Shown here in pieces: positions 34,824 through 45,000 of a stretch of 64,000 nucleotides of DNA; positions within the stretch are counted from its first letter, which is position 1; each line of letters starts with the position of its first letter. Below the pieces are notes generated by a model that worked only from the letters and a program-made list of their open reading frames with translations, was not told where the DNA came from and made no database searches. The translations under genes and the position numbers were made by a program. The DNA is from Bacillota bacterium (GTDB taxonomy: Bacteria; Bacillota; Clostridia; Lachnospirales; Lachnospiraceae): NCBI GenBank assembly GCA_023421505.1, contig JAEZTJ010000079.1, positions 1 through 64,000 of the forward strand. The letters run 5' to 3'.

Positions 34824-35732
34824 TTATTCATATTCCAATTCCTTAATCCTCCGGTATAGCATAGCATTCACGGGGGTAGGGATATGATATTGCTTCCCCA
34901 GACGTATTATGGTTCCGGAAAAAAGCTCTACCTCCGTCGGTCTGTGAGCCAGTGCATCCTGCCGCATGGAGGGCATACCTTCCGGATTGAGACGGCCAAT
35001 AACCTTATCCCAGCTTCTGATATCTTCTTCTTTTAAATTAATCTTCATAGCTTGAGCTACCATTACTACCTCCTTCATAGCCTGAAGCATAATTTCCCTG
35101 GGTTCTCCCTCTCTCTGAATTCCGCCATAATTTGTTTCATAGACCGTTATAACTTGATTAATACCAACATTTAGCATTAGCTTGTTCCATAACTGCCTTT
35201 TCATATCGGACGGTATCTCATAAGGAAGACCGATCTGATCAAAAAATGTAGTAACAGCACAAAGTGAGGGGGTAATCGTATCCTCCCAGGTACCGATGCT
35301 AAAGGTACCAAAATTATGATATTCCATCTGATTTCCAATCTTAACAGAATCCATGCCCTGAACGGTGCAAAGGAGGACTCTATCCTTATGAAAAGCTTTG
35401 GCTAGATATTCTTCACTGGTTATTCCATTCAAGGTTGATAAGATAATCGTATTGTCTCCGACCTGTCGGGCAGCGGTTTGAATGGCTTCTTCAAGCTGTC
35501 CGAATTTTACGGCAAAGATTAATAGGTCAGCAGGATCCTCAGCTTCTGGAGTAATATAGGTAAAATCACATAACTTTCCATTACAATATATTCCCTGACT
35601 TTTATATTTCTGGAGGCGTGCATTGTCCGCCACAATTCTTAAACTACCCTTCGGTACTCTTTCATTGATATAATTTCCGTACATAACTCCTAGAGCACCT
35701 AAGCCGATGATAGAGATTTTTTTGATTTCCAA
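34824..35732 (-). CDS. 2-dehydropantoate 2-reductase (ApbA/PanE family)
   Basis: In this 302-residue protein, the N-terminal Rossmann fold has ISIIGLGALGVMYGNY (GxGxxG at 10-15), and the C-terminal helical domain has LWNKLMLNVGINQV with the catalytic lysine region, then GMPSMRQDALAHRPTEVELFSG. PanE reduces ketopantoate in pantothenate synthesis; several paralogous ketoacid reductases share this fold, so the substrate is not certain. The start is TTG behind AGGAGG (35741-35746). It is the only minus-strand gene for some 20 kb on either side before the chemoreceptor. Confidence 0.82.
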   Translation of the reverse strand: MEIKKISIIGLGALGVMYGNYINERVPKGSLRIVADNARLQKYKSQGIYCNGKLCDFTYITPEAEDPADLLIFAVKFGQLEEAIQTAARQVGDNTIILSTLNGITSEEYLAKAFHKDRVLLCTVQGMDSVKIGNQMEYHNFGTFSIGTWEDTITPSLCAVTTFFDQIGLPYEIPSDMKRQLWNKLMLNVGINQVITVYETNYGGIQREGEPREIMLQAMKEVVMVAQAMKINLKEEDIRSWDKVIGRLNPEGMPSMRQDALAHRPTEVELFSGTIIRLGKQYHIPTPVNAMLYRRIKELEYE

Positions 35733-36538
35733 TTTTGTATCCTCCTAAAGTAGCTAACGTAATAATGGTCATTGCCTAAGGCAAGTAAATCGTGCATAAT
35801 CCATATAAAATCAGATCATCTATCCGCACCACTACTTTAAGTATAGGTAAAGTAGATGTTATAATCAAGTATTTTATCCCCTTTTATCGTAAACTGTTAG
35901 TACCATCGCAAGGATTGATTACATCGCCATGACCGGAACGAAAAGCTTGGTGAAAAAGAAAATTATATAGGAATATAACCGGGGAATGCATATATTCTAA
36001 ATCGGTGCTCCCGATATGATATTAAAGGGAAGGAAATTTTAAAAACCCAGGAGAATTTTTACCTAGCAGATACAGCATTGCATTATAATGTGGCAAATTT
36101 CCTTATAATCCAGGAGTATTAGTGTAAATAGTCTTGCAAGGCACATGCAAGCCATGAATAGTTAAGACGCTATGCTTCAGGATTTATGCCCTAAGGGCAG
36201 GCATTCTATGCTAGTGTGCTGGATTCAATAATTGTTTTTGGATGCTGGAGGATGTGAAGTTAATTCACTTCTATCCAGCTTTTTCTGTTCTGAGAAATGC
36301 CATTGATGAAAGGCATGTCTATAGTGATTTACATTAGAAACAATTGACAAAATATTCTAAATAGGATAAGATTACCATTATAGTATTTTGCGACAGTAGG
36401 AGAGTAAGAGAGGAGCAAAGATATAGATCGAACTTAACGACTTATGCAGGAAGTCCTCGATAGATCTACATACTTAGGTGTCATACGATTGATGGAATAG
36501 ATGCATAGATATGCTTTAGATTTATATCATGAGTAAAC
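35733..36538 (+). other. 806-base gene-free region with an orphan terminator
   Basis: No ORF of note. A hairpin with outer stem GCTGGA/TCCAGC (36244-36249 with 36274-36279) and an inner stem, followed by TTTTT (36280-36284), looks like a terminator although no gene lies upstream on this strand. TGCCC-TAA-GGGCA (36187-36199) precedes it. Two TATAAT words occur at 36084 and 36104. A small RNA ending near 36284 is possible. Confidence 0.45.
36344..36372 (+). promoter_or_regulatory. Probable promoter of the GGX-RHS operon
   Basis: TTGACA (36344-36349), a 17-base spacer and TAAGAT (36367-36372; four of six to consensus) lie about 165 bases before the first GGX gene. This is the best sigma-A match in the region and follows the orphan terminator. 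Confidence 0.5.
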
Positions 36539-37816
36539 ATGACGGATGAATTTATAAATATAGCAAAGCTTCTTGGACATGATATCAGATTATTGGAAGC
36601 AGGTGAGGAAGCTATAACAAAGATAAAAATTCCAACCCTGGAGGAAGGGGCAGTAGTACTGTCCCGGGCGACTCTTCAACAAAGGCAGCTGCGCGGAGCT
36701 ACTTTCTTTGATGCAATCAAAGCCCGACAGAAGCTAGGACAGGGAATGCATGACAGAGGAGAAGCAGTAACCTTTGCAAATGGTAAAATACTCGCTACAG
36801 ATGCCCCAGGTTTGGCAAGGCATCTTCCGATCCGTGTAAAGGCGATATCCGTAAAGGAAAAAACGGTCAAGGAGGGAACCTGTTGGGATGTAAGTACAAG
36901 GGGCCATGAATGGAATGTTGATAACGATGAAGAATTATATTGCATTGTTAATATTGATACATTAATACTGGAGCAGAATGCATCTCTTCTAATCCGTGGC
37001 AATGTTTTTTCCCTGGTTTGTCAAAACCTAATTAAAAGCCATCCCCGAACTAATTCTGATATTAACTTTGACATAGGTATCCATCCGACCCCGTACTCTT
37101 ATCTTTCTGATAAGGATTGTGAACTGGATGGTGAAAATGGAATAGACGGCTTAGATGGGCAGGCCGGTCAAAATGCTCAGGACGTACCGGTAAGCGGAAG
37201 CCTTTTTGGAATATTTCACCTTGGAGAATCTAAGGGCAGTGTTAATGGAGAAGACGGCTTTGGAGGGCAAGACGGCAAAGCTGGAGAGAATGGAAGCTGT
37301 GGGGGATCAACAAAGCTTGCTGAAATCACCCTAAGAAATATAGTTGCACCGAAGGAAGCACTGATAATTGAAGCCCGCGCCGGACGTGGCGGCACAGGAG
37401 GTGACGGAGGAAAGGGTGGCGATGGCGGCAGCGGAGGGAATGGCGCAGCTGCTTATAGAACGCTTGTGGAGGATTATCCTGCTGGAAGAGGTGGAGCAGG
37501 AGGTGCTGGTGGTAACGGAGGAGCAGGCGGAAAAGGGGGCAATGGCGGAATTTCCTCTAATATCTATATCAATACAGCTACCGGACAGGAGAACTACATA
37601 AAGTGCATTCGAATCAAGGGAGCAGGAGGTCCCGGCGGTAAAGGTGGAGCAGGCGGAACCGGCGGAAAAGGAGGAAGAGGAGGGCTAGAGCCGGATGGAA
37701 GCTTCGGCCCAGTCGGAATATGCGGACAAGCCGGTAGAACAGGTCAGGACGGACGAAACGGACATGACCGTAGTGCCCCTCCTGTTTTTATAAATGAGAA
37801 GCCTATACTGTGTTGA
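36539..37816 (+). CDS. GGX-repeat (polyglycine) protein 1
   Basis: This 425-residue protein is of unrecognised function. Residues 1-176 form a non-repetitive N-domain with a likely beta-rich part (130-176), ending in FDIGI (177-181). Gly-rich segments follow: collagen-like GxD/GxN (198-254), then three GGX tracts (281-302, 316-338, 361-382) separated by short strand-like inserts. GGX tracts in other proteins form polyglycine-II helix bundles. No signal peptide or membrane segment is visible. It shares its layout with the next gene, 15 bases downstream. The ATG lacks a strong binding site, so the start is moderately sure. Confidence 0.8.
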   Translation: MTDEFINIAKLLGHDIRLLEAGEEAITKIKIPTLEEGAVVLSRATLQQRQLRGATFFDAIKARQKLGQGMHDRGEAVTFANGKILATDAPGLARHLPIRVKAISVKEKTVKEGTCWDVSTRGHEWNVDNDEELYCIVNIDTLILEQNASLLIRGNVFSLVCQNLIKSHPRTNSDINFDIGIHPTPYSYLSDKDCELDGENGIDGLDGQAGQNAQDVPVSGSLFGIFHLGESKGSVNGEDGFGGQDGKAGENGSCGGSTKLAEITLRNIVAPKEALIIEARAGRGGTGGDGGKGGDGGSGGNGAAAYRTLVEDYPAGRGGAGGAGGNGGAGGKGGNGGISSNIYINTATGQENYIKCIRIKGAGGPGGKGGAGGTGGKGGRGGLEPDGSFGPVGICGQAGRTGQDGRNGHDRSAPPVFINEKPILC

Positions 37817-37831
37817 AAGGAGAGAATACCA

Positions 37832-39010
37832 ATGTTAGACGCACTAATAAGGAAAATGAATTGTGAACATCAAATCAAGGAGGGCGGCGAGGTTACACAG
37901 GTGATAAAGGTGAATAATCCCCAGGAACTAAAGGAATTATTACACGAAGGAACCGCTGCAGCAATATCCAACATGGATTTAAGTACCGGGGAGGAGGCTA
38001 TGGATGATGAACAAAAGCTTCTGAAGCACCTTTCTGAGTATGTAATGCATGGGAAGGAACTAAATGATTACGAGAATAAGGTACTAGAACGTTTATTTCC
38101 GATGGATGTAACTGCAATTGCTGCTGCAGATAAAACACTTGCACCCGGCGAAGTATGGAATCTTGGAACCTCAGCAGCTCCGGTCAGCGTAACGATCGGA
38201 ACTTTAACCATGGGTGCCGGCTCATCCATCGTTGCTTATAATACTGCAGTAACGATGACTATTGACAAGCTAATAAAAGAAGCTGGTTCAGGGCAGAGCA
38301 ATAATTTTGATATAGGTATCTATGGAGTTGACGGTGGAAAAGGTTCAGCCGGTAAAGATGGTGATGGAGGTGGGACGGGAGATACCGGAAAGCTGGGAAC
38401 CTGTTCTTCTCCCGGAATTCAGGGGGATGACGGAGGACCGGGAGGTCCAGGTAAGACCGGAAGCCCAGGAGATAAGGGCGGAAAAGGCGAAAAAGGGAAA
38501 GCCTCCATGCCAGCTGAGATAAACATCAAGGATCTGAAAGGTCTATTAGATAATAAATTAGTAATCTATACAAAATCCGGCGGTGGTGGAACCGGCGGTG
38601 ATGGCGGTAAAGGAGGCAAAGGAGGAAAAGGAGGAACCGGAGGCGATGGTGCCACCTGCGGCTGTGAAGGAACAAGTGGCGGTAGTGGAGGCAGCGGAGG
38701 AACCGGCGGGAAAGGCGGAGTCGGTGGTGATGGCGGTGACGCAGTTCCGGGCAATAATATTACAGTATACGTACCGGTTGGTTGTACCGATAAGATCGTC
38801 CCTGTCAATGAAGAGGCAGCCGGAGGACAAGGCGGGAAAGGTGGAGCTAAAGGTGACGGCGGAGATGCCGGAGACGGAGGAAGCGGCGGAAAACATCATG
38901 ACGGCGGAGGCAAAGGCGGTACCGGCTCTCCCGGAGAATATGGCGATACTGGTAAGAGTAGTACGGTAACAGGCGTCCCAGGTAGAATACTCGTAATAGA
39001 AAAATATTGA
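37832..39010 (+). CDS. GGX-repeat (polyglycine) protein 2
   Basis: This 392-residue protein is a paralogue of the preceding gene. The N-domain (1-158) differs in sequence but ends the same way, TMTIDKLIKE then SNNFDIGI (FDIGI at 159-163). Collagen-like G-x-y segments follow (167-224), then an AEINIKDL strand, then GGX tracts at 250-272, 282-303 and 330-364 divided by strand-like inserts. Cysteines C276 and C278 sit between tracts. No signal peptide. Binding site AAAGGAGAG. It precedes the RHS gene by 77 bases, so the three probably act together. Confidence 0.82.
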   Translation: MLDALIRKMNCEHQIKEGGEVTQVIKVNNPQELKELLHEGTAAAISNMDLSTGEEAMDDEQKLLKHLSEYVMHGKELNDYENKVLERLFPMDVTAIAAADKTLAPGEVWNLGTSAAPVSVTIGTLTMGAGSSIVAYNTAVTMTIDKLIKEAGSGQSNNFDIGIYGVDGGKGSAGKDGDGGGTGDTGKLGTCSSPGIQGDDGGPGGPGKTGSPGDKGGKGEKGKASMPAEINIKDLKGLLDNKLVIYTKSGGGGTGGDGGKGGKGGKGGTGGDGATCGCEGTSGGSGGSGGTGGKGGVGGDGGDAVPGNNITVYVPVGCTDKIVPVNEEAAGGQGGKGGAKGDGGDAGDGGSGGKHHDGGGKGGTGSPGEYGDTGKSSTVTGVPGRILVIEKY

Positions 39011-39087
39011 TATAATAATTGACGATAATAGGTAATTACATTTTGGGAGATGTGATTACCTATTTTTTAAGAAATGGAGGTTTAGTG

Positions 39088-42000
39088 ATGAGAACGGGAA
39101 ATATTCCGGAGATATCCCCTTTTCAATATGGCGCTATAACAAATGGTACAGTAGGGGAGAGCGTTAATCTGTTTCGGGGCATGGTAAGCTTTCGGTATGC
39201 TTTATTTTCCCTGCCTAATAAGAATAATCTGGGGATTCATCTTTCAGCGCTTTATCAAAGTGATGTTGATAAATTAGCGTTAAGACGTAATCAGGAGGCG
39301 CCAACCGGTATTATGGGACTGGGCTGGCACTTTAGCTATGCAAGAATTCAATGTGAGTCATCCTTTTATCTGCCTGCTAACCTGCGGAAATACTATCTTT
39401 CTTATGAACAATCGCAGCTGCCACTCTATTTGATTAACGAAACCTGGCAGAGAGGCAAGCTCGACGATAGCTTTACGAAGGATTTAAATAGCAGCGGGAT
39501 AACCGAGCGATTAATTGCAGCTTTTCATGGACAGGGGCTTTATCTTGGAGCAGCTTGTATTATAACAAAGAGTAGCAAAGATATATGGAGACTTACCGAT
39601 TCTGAGTATGATGTCATCTATAAGTTGGCTGTTGTAGAAGGGGGAGAAATCCATATCTATGACGGAGGTCTTCAATTTGAAGGTGCGGGTGCAGACTTCT
39701 CAAGAATAAGCTATTATCCGGAATTGGAATGCTTCAGAGTTGTACATGCAGATGGTATCACAGAGCTATATGGCGGCAGAGGGGAAGGCACAATTAATTA
39801 CGGAGTGAGCTGGGACGGCTGGTCCGGACCCTCCATCCATAGCCATTCTCAAGAGGGCATAAGAGTGCAGAAGCAATGTCCTAAGGCCTGGAATTTATCA
39901 AAGCAGATAAATATCTGGGGGGACACAATAGAATATTCCTATGTCCAAAGCCTGCAAAGAGTTGGTGCAGAGGGCCTAGAATACACAAAAGAATGCTACT
40001 TAAGCAAAATAGCAGATTTTTTTGGTAATACAGTAGTGCTTTCTTATGGGGATAAGCTCTATCAGGACGGAGCCGGTAAGAAAATCCGCGAATATGCTGA
40101 TCCTCAAAAAAAGAGACCGGATGGCAGACCGGATGCCTATCAGAGCAGTTATGAAACAAAGTACTTACAGTCGATAGAAGGCTTTTATCCGGATGGTACG
40201 CTAATACAGAGAATGGAATTTGATTATAGCTTTGCTTTTTATACGAACTCATCGTCTAATCCTTATCTGGAGGGTGATTGTGTGAAAAGACTTCTGTCTG
40301 CAATAAGGCTGATTATGCCTGACGGGCGGGAGTACCCTCCAATGTCATTTTCCTATAACAGCATAGGTGAAAATAATTCGGGCGCGATTAAATGCATTCA
40401 TTATTCCGAGGGAGCGGCAATTACCTATCATTATGCAGCCAGGAATTTACCGAATTGCAGCAGCCGCAGCTTAAGAATACCGGCACCCTATACGAATGGG
40501 AAAGCAAAAACCTTCGTGGGGCCAAACTATATAGCGGTAATATGGAGCTACACTGGAAGGAATAGGATTGCTTTGTATACCTGGGTGGGTAAATGGCAGC
40601 TCTATACTGCGCAGGAAGCCTTTGATTACTTTGATTATAATCATATCAATGCAATTGTAAAAAAGGATTATGTGTTGATTTATGGTTGGGATACGGCCCA
40701 ATCAACGCTTCAATATGCTGTGTATCATATGGATCCTGACGTAATTGGCGGCTTTATAGCAAGTGGCAGTAAAATAATTAAGTCTCCTCTCTTAAGCTTT
40801 GAAGGAGGAGAAGATTTTTATGTAATAAATGATCCCGGAGCAAGGAGTATAAAGGGTTATTACTGGAACGGCCCGGAGAGAAGGTGGAAGGAAAGCCCCT
40901 CCCTAATTGAAGGTTATTCAGTTAACAAACGTTATTTAATGACCTCCTCGGAGGGCATGCTAACAATAATAGACTATGATATTTATAACGGCAGCAATAC
41001 ATCTCTTACCCTTTATTATGTCAATGAAATATCCGGCTTTACTAGGGCATTATCTATAACACTTAAGGATTTACATATCTATGGAGTACAGGACAGACTA
41101 TACTATTCATTAAGCAGTAGCGCAGGGATTATAGCAGGCTCCTTTGTTACTGACAACTACAGCTCCTCCTTTCGATATCAGGTTTATATCTGGAACCTAA
41201 AAGCGGAAAGCGGTACCCTGGTGCAGACATATAAAAAGGAGCTGTTATGCAAAAGCGGGTCGGTAACTGCTGCAGAAGCAGCACTGTGGAATGTCAATAT
41301 CATATCGGATAAGCTGATTACGACGGGAGGCTATCTGCTTCGCTTCAATGGTGAAACCTGGCTCGAAAATAATTCGTTGCTGCAGCAGGTGTCGGAACAG
41401 GATACAAAGCTTAAATTCGCCTACGGTGATGATACGGTGTTAAGTACACAGCTGCGAGAGCATGAGGTAGTCGGAAGAGCACTTATATTTGATCCCAATA
41501 GGAATGATGAAGCCTGGAATAACGTCCCGGTAGACCTCTATCACGCTACCCCGGAAAAAATTGATAAGAGTAGGTATATGCCGACCTGTTCTGCAAGCTT
41601 TGCGACCTGGGATAAGAACGTCTATAACCTGCAGATAAATCATGATACAGATACTCCGTTTTCGGCTGTTTACAAAACATTGCCGGATAAGGTTGACACC
41701 TCGGCTATTGTTAACAGTAGCCCTGATTTTCTGGCTTGTCTAGCGAGGGATGCAGAAGGAAATCGGATAAGCTCTTTGCTTTACGGTATGAAAAATGGTG
41801 AGATAGAGTATGTTGAGGAAAAGAGGGAGCTATTTCCAGCGCCGGAAGCAGAGGATGAAAAGAAGCCTCTAGCAGAGCAGATATCAGCTTGTGGCTCAGC
41901 CTTTTGTACCTATGAGACACAGGACGGAGAATATACTTCTTCGGTGACTTTGTATTATTTTATGGGGGATTCTATCACAAATCCCGTTACAAGCTATCAG

Positions 42001-45000
42001 GTGGTACGTGCGGAAATTGATGATGGCATCGATAAAACAGGTGCTTATTACCAATATGATGAAAGATATGCAGCCTGTGATGAGACAGGACAATTTATCA
42101 GATATTACAGAGTATGGGTTTTTCCAAGACTGGATGGCAAAAAGACCAACGGATATACGCAGTACGATTATAGGAACAGTCTGGTAGGCTTAAGGGCTGA
42201 TCAGAATCCTTATCTTAACGGCGCGCTGGATGGACAGCTTCAGACCGTAATAACGTACAACGCAAGTGATGTCTTGGTATCGAGGCTTGATACCGAATAT
42301 GATATGTCTAATAAGGTGACAAATCCTCTGACAGGAGAAGAAAGAAACCTTCATGGCTTCTACATGAGATCGTCCCAGTCAACGTTTTTTAAAGATGGGG
42401 TGAAGACGCATCGAAGCTATAGCTATGATAGTTCCTCCGGAAATCAGACACAGACAAGCTTTGAAAGCTATAATGCAAGAGGGGAGAAGGAAATCCTGGT
42501 ACAGAAAAGCCTTTACGGCTATAAAGTCTATCCCTCTCTCTGGTATTCCAACCGGCTGAAGGAACAGATACTGGATAAAAATGAGGTATGGACGGCTAAT
42601 GGGGATGTTTTTTTAACACAGGCCAAAGCGGTAACTTATCGGTTCTGGGATAGCGATGCCTTATATTCTGATGTTTCTGTCTTTGATCTGGTAAAGGATT
42701 ATAAATGGACAGGAAGCAGAGAGGGGAAAGAAAGTTTTGATTTTTACGATGAGGAGTCTAACTTAAGCTACGGTTGGCAGTTAGAAGGTAACATCAATCT
42801 AAGAAGCAGCACCGGACTGGTTCTGGAACGAGAGGCCCCTGAAGGAATGATTAACAGTGTGATCTATGATAAGCGCGGGCAGGTAGAGGTAGCAAATTTC
42901 TCTCTGGCAAAGCTTGCGAATCAGGAGGCCCTCTATTATGGCTTTGAAGAATATGAGGCTCCTTTAGAACACTGGCAGTTAGCGGCTGAAGCAGTGGTTG
43001 ATGGAATTTCCCATACCGGAAAGCGTTGCTTGTGTGTTAAGTATAATACCATAACAGCACCGCTTATATTACAGGTTGAGCCGCAGTATAACGATTACAT
43101 CATTTCCTTCTGGAGCTATAATACAAATTCCTCTGCTGTGCTTCATATTATCAGAGAAAGCGGCAGGGAAGCAGTTGAGATAATGAAAAGTCCTAAGTGG
43201 CAGTACCATTTTAAAAAGTTAAAATTGTCCGGCAGGGAAACACTTCGTTTTGAGTTTATGAATCAATCAGCGGAGGATATTTACATAGACAATGTTTGCT
43301 TCCATATATGCGAGGCACCCCCCCGAGTTATGGTATATGATAAATGCGGCGGACTGCTTACTAACATGATGGGTGGCTATACGGAATATGAGGATTATAT
43401 CTATGATGATTATGACAGGAGGGCAGCACAGTTAAGCAAAGATAGAACTGCACTCAGCCTGCAGCTTCCATATCTTACTGGCAGCGCACAGGAAGCGTTC
43501 CATACTGTTTTATACTGTAAGCCGATGGAGTGGAGCTTTTATGACCGCTTTTATAACCGGGGCTTCTGGCTAAACGATTGGGAAAGTGAGGACGAGACCC
43601 AGTGGCAGAGTAGGAATGGTTCCTTACTGCACCTAGCCGGCAGAGGCTGGATCAGGCCGAAGAAGGTAAGCCTTACCGATGATTATTTTGTCAGCTTTTC
43701 GATTGATAATGAGGAAAACAATTCCTTTGAACTTGTGCTGGGCCAGGATCTTAGTGTCCGGTGGACAAAGACCGGATGGGTATTATCCGATAACGGACAG
43801 CAAATAACAAAGGAAGCAAAGAGTTGCGGAAGAAGTATTTTCCTATATAAAGCCAATATCATCCTATTACTTTCAGATGGCAAATGCATTTTTAACTCGA
43901 TTTCTACTGCGAATTCCAAGGAAGCTTTTTCCCTTTGTGCAGATGGAAAGCTGGCAATTCAAAAATTTATGTGTGGTGTAAAGCCTCAACTGGGTATACA
44001 TTTTACTGATAAGACCGGAAAGCTTCGTCAGGGACACAGCCTGGAAGGGAATGGTATGACAATTACGCAAACCCTGTATGATGAACTGGCAAGGGTGGCA
44101 GTAAGTACAAAACCAGTTTATTTTAATTATTCGAAGGCCTGCCTTCCATTTGTCTATCGTTATCAATTCGTTCAGTCCTTTGACTGGAGGAGCGGTGTAA
44201 TGCTAGGAGAAGTAGCGGATGCATATCCCGGAGATGAGGGATACCCATATGTCAGGCAGCTCTTTGAGGATACTCCAACAGGCAGACTGATTGAGAAGGG
44301 CGGAGCTGGAAAGACCTATGCGATTAATTTACTTAATCCTGGAGAATGTCATACAGAAAAACTGTCTTATGGGACGAATGAAATAACTTACAACATTTTG
44401 AAGCTCCCGCTTACGCAGTACTACGTAACCCGCAGTATAGATGCAGATGGGCACGTTAAGGAAAGCTATCGGAATACGGCCGGTGCGTTAGTTGCGGAAC
44501 TAATCTGGCTTGACGAGGCTAAGCTGGAATTCTTACTGACAACCACTGATACGGTTTACAAAAAAGAGGGTATCGAAGTGAGGACATATCTTCCGAATTA
44601 TTATACTGGGTCAAGTGAGCAGGGACAGGAGAAATTTGTTAGAATAGCAAGGTATAATTATGCCGGCTTGCTGCTGTCACAGGAAGATTGTGACAGTGGG
44701 AAAACTGAGGTGTTTTATGACCAATACAAGAGGGTACGCTTTATACAAAATGAAATGCTGCGGATGAACCGAACGGTATATTATAAGAAATATGACAGCT
44801 TTCATCATCTTACGGAGGAAGGACATTTTACTTCTGAATGGGATGAGGAGTTAAAAAAGAAAGCATTCACAAAACCCGACTATCCGGCTGCAGAAGACGG
44901 TGCGATAATAGGACAGTCTTATTCCTATCATAGCGATGATCAGGCTGTTAATCAGTTGGGATTACTAACGGCTATTCAAACCTTCGATGACAGGGGACAA

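Noticed and set aside
38566..38808. Proline-rich frame on the minus strand
   Set aside because: It is the antisense shadow of GGX codons (GGN read backwards gives proline), not a gene.
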